NCBI GenBank assembly: GCA_977006965.1 | Contig: OZ345382.1 | Coordinates: 434,001-498,000, forward strand | Direction: 5' to 3' | Length of the DNA stretch: 64,000 bases | Origin: Phymatolithon calcareum | Lineage: Eukaryota > Rhodophyta > Florideophyceae > Hapalidiales | Shown here: piece after piece, positions 53,691 to 63,142 of the stretch | How positions within the stretch are numbered: the first letter of the stretch is position 1 | Layout: the number at the start of each line of letters is the position of its first letter | The notes under the pieces: generated by a model | Databases searched by the model: none | The model's input: only the letters and a program-made list of their open reading frames with translations | Told to the model about the DNA's origin: nothing | Translations under genes and position numbers: made by a program

Positions 53691-54166
53691 TGTTGAAACA
53701 GTCACTTCTTTTTGGCTTAACGGAATCGAGCAAACACTTAATGAAGGGCGTTTTTGATGTGAAATATATGGATAAAACCCGACTCGAATCAATTCCCGCC
53801 GACGATATTAGGAATGTACGAAGTGATGAACACCGCCTACGGCAAGTGAAAAAACTGGTTTACGCAGTAGTGAAGAACATCAGTGGCTCCCCATTATTCG
53901 ATTAAGCAGATACCGCCTATGTGAGGAGTGAATTTTTTTGATTACGACGCGAACTGGTAAATGAAAACTATAACTCGCAATTGATGGAATTTGCTTTCTT
54001 AGGTAGCCGTATAACCTCATTGATAAGCCAAAGCGTGCTTGCATCCGCTCTCTATCGAGATGACGCGAAAGTTCTGCTTTGTGAAAAGTTAGACGAGTTG
54101 GATGAGTTTGCTCTAGATCACGTACCTACCTCTCAACGCGGCATGGATAGAGTTCAGTTTTGTTGA
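53691..54166 (+). pseudogene. Unrecognised coding relic with two in-frame stops
   Basis: One reading frame runs from the nLTR-A2 tail to 54166 with only two stops (near 53903 and 53941). The text is protein-like: GLTESSKHLMKGVFDVKYMD, VRSDEHRLRQVKKLVYAVVK, then LMEFAFLGSRITSLISQSVL and ALYRDDAKVLLCEKLDELDE. I do not recognise the family. It lies head-to-tail against the 3' end of the Sel1 gene. It may be a recently lost host gene or a transposon gene. Confidence 0.4.
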
Positions 54167-54417
54167 CTAAGGAAGGCATTTAAACTACTTTCAAGGGGCG
54201 AAGAGTTCTGAAAGCACTGTAAAATCGCCACAACATTTGAAAGAAGAAAGCTTGAACAATTCTGTATTTACTCCTGGATCATGCACTGTGAACCGCGTTA
54301 ATGAGGCCATTTTGAGCTTCGAAGCGTTAAACACACAAAATCTGCCAAAAACTCCTGCTATTTCACGGCCGACGGTCTTAAATAAAAATCTACTTTTCCT
54401 CTTCTTCTGCCTTCCGA

Positions 54418-56421
54418 TCAAAATACCATTCGATTCCTCGTCGCTTCAAGTCTAAACAGACGCAATGCCTCTTCAAAGCAGACGTCAACTCCTTCTCCGT
54501 TCTTATAGCACAAGCCAAGCAGTACCTGTGCGTACGCGTGCCCACTATCTGCTGCCCTACGGAACATCCTTGCAGCCTCCTTCAAATCTCGACCTGTTCC
54601 CACACCATCACGCAAACAGAGTCCAAACAGCACCTGGCCCTCATCATAACCGTCTTCAGCCGCTAGCCGGAAAAGCGATACTGCTTCTGTCGGATTATTC
54701 TTCTCCGATGTAGAGTTGTACATCAGACCCAGCTCAACTCTGGCGTAGTTGTAATCCTCGGCGACTGCCAGCCGCAACAAACGCTCAGCTTCATCCAAAT
54801 CTTTCTCTACCCAAACCCCTTCCTTGTACATATTTCCAAGATCTGCTAGGGCGTACTCATTACCGCTCTCCGCGGACATTTTGTACAGGCGAATAGCTTC
54901 TCCCACGTCTTCTCCAACGCCGTCTCCGTAGTAGTAACAATTTCCAAGTTCAAACTGACCATCTGAGTCGCCATCTTCCGCCGCTTGTCGAAACAGATTG
55001 GCAGCTATATTGTAGTCTTGAGGAACCCCTTTCCCATCTCGATAACAGTACCCAAGATAAACAAGTCCGTCATCATCACCGCAATCGGCAGCCTGCCTGA
55101 ATAGGTTCACAGCCTCGTCTACATTCTTGTCCACACCGATTCCATCCCGATAGCAAACACCGAGCTGGACTTTCCCATATGGGTCATCCCTACTCACGGC
55201 TTCACGAAATAGCCGAACCGCTTCAAAGTCATCTTTTTCAACGCCATAACCATCCTTATAACAAAGTCCTAGACGGACTTCGCCATGACTATTACCATCA
55301 TCTGCAGAGAGGCGAAATAGACGCACTGCTTCTTTTTTGTCCTTCCCAACACCTGTTCCGTTCTTATAGCAAAGTCCAAGGTGCAAATACCCACAGCTGT
55401 CTTCATCATCAGCTGCGAGGCGCATGAATCGAACACCTTCCTCAGCATCCTTTTCAACGCCAATACCATTGAGATAGTTGATACCAATACACACCCTTCC
55501 GTAGTTATCTCCATTGTCGGCAGCTCGGCGGTAAAGCCGATTCGCTTCTTGCAAGTCCTGCTCAACTCCTCGACCACGTTCATACATTTCTCCAAGATAT
55601 GTTCGTCCCAAGTCATTTTTGTTGTCAGAAGCAAGTTTGTACAATCTCACAGCCTCGACTACATTTTTCTCAACTCCAGACCCACATTCGTATGCGTAAC
55701 CAAGACGAACATGGGCATCTAAGTTCCCACCGTGCATTGACAGACGGTAAAGGCGAATTGCCTCCGGGACGTCCAGCGTAACACCGGTTGCTCGCCGATA
55801 GCATCGCGCAAGCTCGTACTGTCCATCGGGATTTCCGCAATCTGCAGCGAGACGGAATAGCCTTACAGCTTCTTGTTCATCCTTCACAACTCCTCGCCCT
55901 TGTAGATAGCACTTTCCAAGTTGTACTTGGGCATCAACATTTTCTTTTGCCATTGCCTGGCGAAAAAGCCAAACTGCCTCGTCCAAGTTTTTCGCCACTC
56001 CTTTGCCAAGTTTGTAGCATTTACCCAATTGTACTTGAGCATCACTACAGCCTTCATCGACGACTTGACGTAACATATGTAAAGCTACATCGACATTCTT
56101 GTCCACACCTTCACCTTGGAGATAGCAAACTGCAAGTTGCACCTTTCCCCGATTACTGCCTGCGGTCGCCGACAAGCAGAACAGACGTTGAGCTTCTTCG
56201 ACGTCACGATGCAAGCCAATTCCATATCGATGGCAAAGCCCTAGCAGAGCGAGACCCTCTGCATTTCCACCGGCCGCGGCCAGTTGAAACAGACCGACAG
56301 CACGTTCTTCGTTCTGCGCGACTCCATCTCCTCGTTGATATCTCAGTCCCAACTGAACTTTGTCATCACTTTCTTCGTTCTGCGAAAGAGGAAGCTTAGA
56401 GTGGTCTTCCTCATCCGCCAT
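54418..56421 (-). CDS. Sel1-repeat (SLR) protein, about 18 repeats
   Basis: This is a 667-residue uninterrupted frame. After about 16 acidic/polar residues the whole protein consists of about 18 consecutive Sel1-like repeats of 35-38 residues. Typical units read VQLGKCYLQGRGVVKDEQEA then VRLFRLAADCGN. The consensus Y-x-x-G-x-G-V-x-K-D-x-x-E-A-x-R-L-F-R-x-A-A is kept almost throughout. One unit is irregular (LMYNSTSEKNNPTEAVSLF). There is no signal peptide, membrane helix or catalytic domain, so a cytosolic scaffold is likely. SLR proteins form alpha-alpha superhelices that serve as adaptors, for example in ER-associated degradation (SEL1/HRD3) and chitin synthase regulation (Skt5). This protein lacks their extra domains, so the partner is unknown. 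The start ATG sits in AAAAATGGCG. No introns are seen. Confidence 0.9.
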   Translation of the reverse strand: MADEEDHSKLPLSQNEESDDKVQLGLRYQRGDGVAQNEERAVGLFQLAAAGGNAEGLALLGLCHRYGIGLHRDVEEAQRLFCLSATAGSNRGKVQLAVCYLQGEGVDKNVDVALHMLRQVVDEGCSDAQVQLGKCYKLGKGVAKNLDEAVWLFRQAMAKENVDAQVQLGKCYLQGRGVVKDEQEAVRLFRLAADCGNPDGQYELARCYRRATGVTLDVPEAIRLYRLSMHGGNLDAHVRLGYAYECGSGVEKNVVEAVRLYKLASDNKNDLGRTYLGEMYERGRGVEQDLQEANRLYRRAADNGDNYGRVCIGINYLNGIGVEKDAEEGVRFMRLAADDEDSCGYLHLGLCYKNGTGVGKDKKEAVRLFRLSADDGNSHGEVRLGLCYKDGYGVEKDDFEAVRLFREAVSRDDPYGKVQLGVCYRDGIGVDKNVDEAVNLFRQAADCGDDDGLVYLGYCYRDGKGVPQDYNIAANLFRQAAEDGDSDGQFELGNCYYYGDGVGEDVGEAIRLYKMSAESGNEYALADLGNMYKEGVWVEKDLDEAERLLRLAVAEDYNYARVELGLMYNSTSEKNNPTEAVSLFRLAAEDGYDEGQVLFGLCLRDGVGTGRDLKEAARMFRRAADSGHAYAQVLLGLCYKNGEGVDVCFEEALRLFRLEATRNRMVF

Positions 56422-57109
56422 TTTTAGTCAGAGGCCTGCAGAATGTCCCGGAACGAGTGATTAGCACAGCACAGCGTTGCGGGGGAATTTGCTGTATGCA
56501 TCGATGAGATTTTGAAATTACATTGCGGAGCTTACACAGTGAACCAATAAACACCGTCGCAGCTTTCCAGCAACCAGCGAATAATTGATTTGCACTTGGC
56601 GGTCTGTAGAGGTAATTCTTGTTGCCCCTCAAGGCAGCGTTTTCTATTTTGTGTCGCAAATTCGTCCAAAATTCATTGTTTAGCATGAAGTAAACAGGGA
56701 TGATAGCTTGTGACTTGTTTTATCCGCTCGCGAAGTCCGTGTAGCTAACAACGACGCCAATCTTGTACTAGAGACCTGGTATTGCCAAACATGTGAGCCT
56801 ACTTTAGTTGTCCGTTTTGACGCAAAACTTCAAATGATCACTGCAGTGGTCATTTGAAAGGCACATAGTAACCACAATTATGAAAAACATGGTTTGTGCA
56901 TTATTTATTTATGAACGGTCATTTTTCCGCCCCAAAACCACATAAAACGTTCGGACTGGTTCGTGAACGGTCTAATACTGATGTGCTCTGCATTTAGTTA
57001 CTTATGCCAGCGGTGGTGTATCGCAGCCGTGGCTGCACTAAACTTCGAACTTTTACCTTAAGGACCTACACCCCGATCTTAGATTTTCACATTTATTTTT
57101 TATGAGGCC
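56422..57109. other. Upstream region of the Sel1 gene; 30-bp palindrome
   Basis: No gene is supported. A short palindrome with arms TTCAAATGATCACTG and CAGTGGTCATTTGAA (one mismatch) lies at 56829-56858, about 400 nt upstream of the Sel1 start. A promoter is expected here for the minus-strand gene, but no clear TATA box is seen close to the start. Confidence 0.4.
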
Positions 57110-58620
57110 CGGTGACAGAGGCCACATGGTTGCAGATTGGTTCCACATGCACCTTGAAAAGCGTACTGCTGGTCTGCTCAGAGCTTTTAGAGCTCTCTAC
57201 ACCCAGGCGGGGGAGGTCGAAACGAAGGGAGCAGAACATTGCGCGCATGTGCATTCTCTCCAAGCATCACGTCACTAGGGGCTCCTTGTCCTTCGTGAGC
57301 TGCTCTAGCAACTGGTACGCCTGCTGCTCACTGTAGCTCTGGTACTGGCGTCGCCCCCTACTGCTCACTTCTTGCGTATGCTAGCTACCACAGTACGGCG
57401 CAATCTGTATTGCTGTGCATGAGCAGGTGCCACGCGCACCTCGTGCGTGTTACGTTGTGGGGCGACAGCAGTTCCATCACCTCGGCAGAGTCTAGGAATT
57501 TTTCGATCTGCATTTATTGGTTCCGGTGCAACTATCCCCTGATAGAATGCTCTGTGAACGTATGAGTTGAAGGTGTGGCTAGTAGTGGTGTCTATTTAGC
57601 GAACATTTCGGACTTCTCTGGGCATTTAGCAAATTTTCTCGATTTGAATTGTATCGCTGGCAGATGCATAGAGAAATTGACTTTCTTTGAATACTCCGTG
57701 AGGTCGTCTAATTTATTATGGACAGTTGAAAGTAGAGGACAAGAATTCACGACGACTGGAACGAGGAGTTTTTTATGGACTGCAGGAAGTGAAATTGTAT
57801 TAGGTACATCCGTACCCAGTGAGACGATTGTGTTTTCGTTTTCTAATTATCAGAGATGACACCGCCTATTGCTCGACACATGGTATCGTCCACAGGGAAG
57901 ACTTCTATTACGACCCTATGTACCCGCATTGCGAATTCTGAGGTGCACAGTTCATTGCTTTCATTGGTGGAACATAGCTATCTGTCCCTCGTCGATGCTA
58001 CAGCTGTAGGTTCTAGAATCAAGCTCACTGGCTTCGAAAGACACTACGTAATCCTGGTTTTCAATATTCTAAGGATCGATGGATGGAAGTGATTACTTGA
58101 ATCTCTCTTCGTATATTTGGAAACGGAGAGGCTTAAAATAGAGCTACGACCCGTTGCCTACCTTCCTAGTTCGTGCTCTAGGGTATATCTCCTAGATTGT
58201 GTCGACCGCGCTTTTCAACCTTGTTTCTACTTGCTCTGATAGGAATTATTTAGAAGTGAGAATGGCATACCTTTTAGCATTTGATCGTCAATGTTTGAAT
58301 CTAGACAAACATCTGGAAGGCGCAAAAAACCAGGAGCTGCAATCTGCATGGTACGATATTGCCGCGATTACAACCAATGAAGTGTTTGACAAGGGTATGA
58401 AATACCATACTGCCGTAACACTTCGATCAAGCTTTTTGATTTTGTACTGAGATTGTTTAGATGCAAAGAAATTTTTATTATAGTGTTACCAACCCATCTG
58501 CTGACGCTTGACGAAAATGAAGATACTATATGACAGTGCAAAAGAATTGCCAGCAATCATTAAGTTCCCCAATGTGAAACAAAGGCAATTGGCCCTTCAC
58601 TGCACGTATGTAAATTTCCA
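57110..58620 (+). repeat. Dispersed repeat R1, copy 2 (without PB or nLTR-B insertions)
   Basis: The sequence is homologous to 870-2814 and 6767-7140 but has no PB1-PB2 pair: GTTCGTGCTCTAGGGTATAT reads straight through at about 58172-58191. It also lacks the minus-strand nLTR-B insertion (about 57540). An 83-residue frame at 58199-58450 (QELQSAWYDIAAITTNEVFD then MKYHTAVTLRSS) resembles the nLTR-B frame at 33027. R1 may thus be the upstream part of an nLTR-B-type LINE. Confidence 0.75.
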
Positions 58621-59030
58621 AACGTGTCTCCAACATGGATGGTAGAGAGATTCGGAGATAGGTTCGAACATTACGGGGAGGCTCTGGAATGCAAACTATC
58701 AGGATATGAACTCGAGAGAAAAAACAGAAATGCGACTGAGAAAGCTCTGGACGAGCCATTGATCTTCTGCAAGAACGGAGTCAATAGCATGGAAAACGAT
58801 GAAGTCCTTTTCACCAGCAAGAAGCTAAGACATTTTTATTAGGAGAAATCTAGACAAGGAATCTGAGTTGGTATAAGCTAACCAACACTTGAGGACGCCT
58901 TGCCTATATATTCGTGAAGCTGCTCTAGTGTCGGCGTGCGCCGGCGTTGAGGGCTTCTAAAATAAAAACCTACAATTCCTCCCCCCCTATATATTCGTAG
59001 AACTGTGAATCTTTTTAGAAAAATACAGGA
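58621..59030 (+). pseudogene. nLTR-B C-terminus and 3' UTR, with a 72-bp nLTR-A insert
   Basis: The frame 58624-58842 aligns with nLTR-B at 33354 (TWMVERFGDRFEHYGEALEC, YELERKNRNATEKALDEPLI, SMENDEVLF). The 3' UTR (GAGGACGCCTTGCCTATATA and AACTGTGAATCTTTTTAG) is interrupted at 58916-58987 by the last 72 nt of nLTR-A. That insert is flanked by TATATATTCGT at 58905-58915 and 58988-58998. Confidence 0.7.
58905..58998 (+). mobile_element. Ultra-short nLTR-A insertion with 11-bp target duplication
   Basis: Only 72 nt of nLTR-A are present (GAAGCTGCTCTAGTGTCGGC through GAGGGCTTCTAAAATAAAAA to CCTCCCCCCC), between two exact copies of TATATATTCGT. It shows that the C run is the genuine 3' terminus copied at insertion. 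Confidence 0.85.
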
Positions 59031-60380
59031 AAATGTTGCTTCCGGAGAATGCATGATGCTCTAACGGCGAAGTTTGTCCAGACGATGTAAGAAGTCTTGC
59101 GACTGTCCCGCTCCAACAATTCCTGTGCATCAAATGAGAACCGAGCTATGAAGCAATGATTCAAGATCGAGTCTAGCGATCCGCGCGGTCATCGCGTATG
59201 CAGCACATTGCGAGCGCCATCGAATCGTCTATCCACGGCAAGCCCATTCAATGCCAAGATTACAGAAGCAATCCCAATCTCTTTTACTTAGTCACATTGA
59301 ATTATCTGCATTTCATGCGTTCGTGTCATCGCAAGAGTTTGTATGCTCCTCACTCGAGACCTTTAGATTTTGAAGAGTTAGCGTGCGTTTAGACATAAGT
59401 GTTTCCGCCCAGAGAGATAGGACGGGGGTGTGGAGGAGGCAGCAGTAAATTAATCATTTTTCACGGCAAAGATTGCGCGCCGACAAGGTTACACACGCTC
59501 GAAATAGCGGCAACGAGCTGACGACCCTGAACCACGCTATACCGGCCATCGACATGGCATCGTCACTTTCACCGCCGGGTTCTCTAGCTTCAGCAGAAAA
59601 ACATGGCCACTGGAGTACCGTGGTACTCATCACTCTTTAGACCAATATCTTCCACTGGATGTGGAAGATTTATCTTCTGCTCTGTGTCCTCGGGTGAAGA
59701 TCTTGCTTGTCCAATGTGTTTCCTCATTCGCCTGACTTTCAAAGCTATCACTGGATGATCCTCACTATCACATACTTAACATGTAAGAGTAGACGTTGAG
59801 TCTGGAGCGCCTATCATTCGCTTCCCAGCACTTTATGATTCCAGTATCCAAGATGGCAACGTACGCTGGTTGTACACGATAGCAAGTTCGCGTATCTTCG
59901 ATATCGCCATCCCGCCTGCGCCGTGCCAACTCCAAGGAAGCTTCCCAATGACCACTAATCTGTTCTCGAGTACAAGTATAAGAGCCAATTAAGAGCTGTT
60001 TGTGAGTGGGGGATTTTTGCAAATTGAGAAAAACTGAGAGCTAAATGTGCTCTATTATTCTTGCGTGGACTACAAATTCGTGACTTGTTGGTCCAGGGTA
60101 GAAAGTAATCGACCGCGCACAAGGTTTGGTCTATATTGAAGCCAACAGTTGAATTCACGTTGCAGCAAGTTAAAGATTCGGTATTTAATCTATGAGAGTT
60201 GTCCTTATGAAAGCAGCGAATAAGGAAGCCTTGCCGGCACATTCGAAAGACAATGAGGCGTTTAAAACTAAGCAGACATCTGATAGGCACACTGCATTCG
60301 TTGGAAGGCCTGCCAATATGTATGGTGTTCAAGGCTAGTTGTTTTATTTCGTCCGTTCAGTATCTGTTTCTAAGCCCCCT
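59031..60380. other. Anonymous sequence
   Basis: No gene or repeat is supported. Short frames at 59768-60332 (minus) lack motifs. Confidence 0.4.
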
Positions 60381-60406
60381 GTGGTCTAGTGGTCAAACTG
60401 ATTCCA

Positions 60407-61919
60407 GCCTAGACTCATACATAAGGGATCACTACCGGTTTAACAGAGCAGAACTGGGTGTTTAGAGAGACAAGAGCACATATTTGGCCATACTTCGCGC
60501 AAAGAATACTATGCAAAATGCTCACCCGTTCGTTGCTGTACTTGACTTGTCAGCAGCGTATGACAGCGTCCCGAGGGATATCCTCCTCGAGCGACTGACG
60601 AAAAAGTTGCCGGTGTACATAACAAAGATGGTATCTTACCTGATGAAACCGTCGTGGATCACGTCGCCAGGAGATGAAACGAAAACGTGGTGCATTATCG
60701 ACCGAGGAGTTCCGCAGGGCTCCCCGCTTAGTCCGTGCCTATATAACATATTCATGGATACGTTCGCCGAAGCCGCCGCCCAAGTAACAAGAGCAGTGTC
60801 TGAACATCCAGCGCAGCTATTTGCGGATGACGTTCTTCTTCAGGCAAAGAATGCAAAAGGATTGCAAAAACTGTTGGACATAGCCACAAAGTGGGCAGCC
60901 GAGAACTCCATGAAGTGGAACACGAAGCCAGGAAAGTGCGAGGTCCTTAAGTACAGAGGACTCCCAAAGAAGAAATTCTTCCTTGCAGGAAAAGAGCTGC
61001 ACCAGGCCTGGAGACTCTCCTACCTCGGGATCAGTATGAACAACAACGGAGTCACCGACGGTACAGCAATCTCAAGAGTTCGGAATGCGATGGGATGCAT
61101 ACACAAACTCCGCCAAATTGGCTTGAACGTCAGACGTCTCGAACCAACCACGTGCATCAGGATTTTCAAGTCGTTCATTCTCCCCAAACGGGAGTATGCC
61201 ATTCACCTGACACCGATCACGAAACAACTACTATCGGCAATTGAAGCAGCAGAACGTCTTTTCTACAGATACTTTTTCGGAAAACATGCCGAGTATCAAA
61301 GGGAGAGAATGCGAGTGCTCTGCCGTCTCGCCAGCCCACAGATGAGTAGAATGCACCAGGTTGAAAGGTTCACCTTAAGCTTGGTAAGACGGAGGAAGTT
61401 CCTGGAGCTTTCAGAAGAATACCATGGAAAGAGGATGATCTGGAAGACATATCAAAGGATATTGCGTATCTCGGGGAAGAGGAACACCTTAAAGAAGCTC
61501 TGAAACAAACGGAAGAAGGTATGGTGTCAAAAAAGCGACGCCTACAAGCAACAGTCAAGGTCTGGTAGTTGGAAGAAGAGGGTTGGACAGTTAAAATCCC
61601 GATCGGCCTACCGCCCGACCTACCAGAACTGCGAGGTTGAGATGCATGAGAGTCATTTTCAACAGAGTTCCTTTGTGGAGAAAATCCATTGTGGCGAAAT
61701 ACTTTTGGTCTGTTGCTGTGGCGGAGCTTATCGTGTTGCAACGTATACTACGGTCTATTTGGACCAAGAAACGGAATTTGAACGCAAAAGACTTACTCGG
61801 GCCTTCACAGGAGATATTAGAAGAAGAGTAGAGAGATGAGTATCGAAAACAGCGAGAAGCTGTCCTGTTACTCAAATTGAGGCTTTGGGAGCTCTTAAAA
61901 TAAATTAACACATATCTCC
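60407..61919 (+). mobile_element. nLTR-D retrotransposon, 5'-truncated within the RT
   Basis: Coding similarity to nLTR-D begins at SLDSYIRDHYRFN (60407), which corresponds to 37340. It continues through the reverse transcriptase, C-terminus (RVPLWRKSIVAKYF and AELIVLQRILRSIW) and 3' UTR (GAGGCTTTGGGAGCTCTTAA, ATAAATTAACACATATCTCCC). The flanking sequence is the split tRNA-like unit. A GCCT at each edge is a weak candidate target duplication. Confidence 0.75.
60484..61503 (+). CDS. nLTR-D reverse transcriptase, intact catalytic motifs, N-truncated
   Basis: This is a 339-residue frame. It has VAVLDLSAAYDSVPRD (Asp21), DRGVPQGSPLSPCLYNIFMD (73-92), QLFADDVLLQ (Asp115 and Asp116), LSYLGISMNN (179-188) and a thumb/connector with LKREYAIHLTP-like and RMRVLCRLASPQ. 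All three catalytic Asp of the palm are present, unlike the FAED copy at 36263-38992. A stop at 60465 and truncation upstream remove the fingers and endonuclease. A frameshift after 61503 separates the C-terminus. The enzyme would copy LINE RNA at a nicked target, but this copy is not complete. Confidence 0.8.
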   Translation: MAILRAKNTMQNAHPFVAVLDLSAAYDSVPRDILLERLTKKLPVYITKMVSYLMKPSWITSPGDETKTWCIIDRGVPQGSPLSPCLYNIFMDTFAEAAAQVTRAVSEHPAQLFADDVLLQAKNAKGLQKLLDIATKWAAENSMKWNTKPGKCEVLKYRGLPKKKFFLAGKELHQAWRLSYLGISMNNNGVTDGTAISRVRNAMGCIHKLRQIGLNVRRLEPTTCIRIFKSFILPKREYAIHLTPITKQLLSAIEAAERLFYRYFFGKHAEYQRERMRVLCRLASPQMSRMHQVERFTLSLVRRRKFLELSEEYHGKRMIWKTYQRILRISGKRNTLKKL

Positions 61920-61985
61920 CGCCTCCGGGAGTTGCTCATATGCGGCCAAGACAAAGGTCCTGGGTTCGAATCCCCGAAGTGCCTG

Positions 61986-62207
61986 CTTGACGTGAGGAGT
62001 CTGACGCGGTTATTCTCCAAATTTCGCGCAACGGGGCGTTTCGGGAGTGCGGTTTCTGCAGTGCAGAAGGGGTCCGAGCTATTTGCAGTACAATCGAGGA
62101 TTTTCTGCTGGCCAGTGCTGTTTCAGAAGAACATATCTCTGTTTTCATTGACCACCACTAACTGAAGAGCACGAGAAAACGTTACAAATCGTTAAATCTG
62201 GGGAGAT
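61986..62207. other. Short spacer
   Basis: The spacer holds no feature that I recognise. It lies between the tRNA-like unit and the ORF1-like frames. Confidence 0.4.
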
Positions 62208-62411
62208 ATGGGCCCCTCTGAGCCCCCCCAATCTGAATCGGAAGTCATGACACGTCCAGCGAAAGAAATCGTCATCGACAAGGAAGAAAATTTCATCGGG
62301 GACAAGAAGTGTTTCAATGAACGGCAAGTCTTTGAAACAAGGCCATACCGCGGAAAAAAGAAGAGGAGCGAAGAAAACAATGAAACAAACTCTCTCGATC
62401 ACCAATTATGA
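62208..62411 (+). CDS. Short charged ORF, overlaps the next by ATGA
   Basis: A 67-residue frame (MGPSEPPQSESEVMTRPAKE, then GDKKCFNERQVFETRPYRGK) is rich in Glu and Lys. It has no domain that I recognise. Its TGA overlaps the ATG of the next frame (62408-62411), an arrangement used for reinitiation between ORFs of some retroelements. It may be the N-terminal part of a broken ORF1. Confidence 0.3.
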   Translation: MGPSEPPQSESEVMTRPAKEIVIDKEENFIGDKKCFNERQVFETRPYRGKKKRSEENNETNSLDHQL

Positions 62412-62929
62412 CCCGCCTGCGTTCCCACAAGAGAGCTGAGCGCTCCATTGTCGATTCTGGGTGGGAAAAGTCAAGCTCAGACGTGCAATCGAGTGCGGAA
62501 AGCGTTACGGTAAAGAGCGATACAGATGAAGAATTACGAGAAGTACGCGACATTGGGCGGTACGCTAAGTCTACTCTCACGAGAACCACACAGATCGCCA
62601 TTCAAGCTGTAATATCTATGACGGATGAAAACAGAAAAATCGAACACAACGGACGTGAGAACGAGGTAGTAACTGGTGAAGAAAGCGAGTCCGTTAACGA
62701 AGAAGCAGAAAACGAAGGAAGAGCCGTACATGGCAGCGAAATCAAAGAGCAATTTCTGAGAGTACGAGAAAAAGTGCGTTGTAACAAGTGCGATGTGAGA
62801 GGCGAGCTTATTCTGCAAGGAGCACCAACCGCGTTTGAAGGAATATCCACGCTGTGCAGGGCCTGCTATTCTCGCACCGGTTGTGGATCTCGAAATAGAG
62901 ATTTCCGAAATTACAATGGACCCTCATAG
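62408..62929 (+). CDS. ORF1-like protein with four-Cys zinc finger
   Basis: In this 173-residue frame the first 120 residues are charged and helical (SVTVKSDTDEELREVRD, then ENEVVTGEESESVNEEAENE). The C-terminal part has CNKC (125-128) and CRAC (150-153), followed by Cys159, forming a possible CX2C-X21-CX2C zinc ribbon before basic residues. This organisation suits a nucleic-acid-binding ORF1 or a small host zinc protein. The following frames on the same strand (62835-63146, 63143-63706) suggest a larger broken gene. No close relative is recognised. Confidence 0.35.
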   Translation: MTRLRSHKRAERSIVDSGWEKSSSDVQSSAESVTVKSDTDEELREVRDIGRYAKSTLTRTTQIAIQAVISMTDENRKIEHNGRENEVVTGEESESVNEEAENEGRAVHGSEIKEQFLRVREKVRCNKCDVRGELILQGAPTAFEGISTLCRACYSRTGCGSRNRDFRNYNGPS

Positions 62930-63142
62930 TGCCTCAAGCCCGATACTGACAACGGTCATAATTTCTGGAAACATAGGCCAGAAATGGATGCAAGGATGTC
63001 TACTCTCACTGAAATTTGCGAGAGTGACGGTTGTTGAAGAACAAGTACGTACAATGAGTAGAATTAATGAGTCAGAGCGAGAAAGGAATGCCAATGAGGA
63101 CCAGGATACTACATCATCACAAACGATGAAAATCGCCGCGAT

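Larger units (their letters stand above)
60375..61985 (+). tRNA. tRNA-like unit (degenerate), split by nLTR-D
   Basis: The left half has a consensus A box TGGTCTAGTGG (60382-60392) in CCCCCTG[box A]TCAAACTG. The right half, 61920-61980, has CATATGCGGCC then a perfect B box GGTTCGAATCC (61963-61973). Joined across the LINE, the unit resembles the SINE heads: A box, CCTCCG, an intron-like loop with CATAT, AGGTCC, B box. The acceptor arms do not pair convincingly, so it is probably a tRNA pseudogene or SINE head and not a working tRNA. No anticodon is assigned. Confidence 0.45.

Noticed and set aside
54465-56399. Plus-strand frames of up to 203 residues opposite the Sel1 gene
   Set aside because: They are shadows of the Sel1 repeats; no domain and irregular starts.
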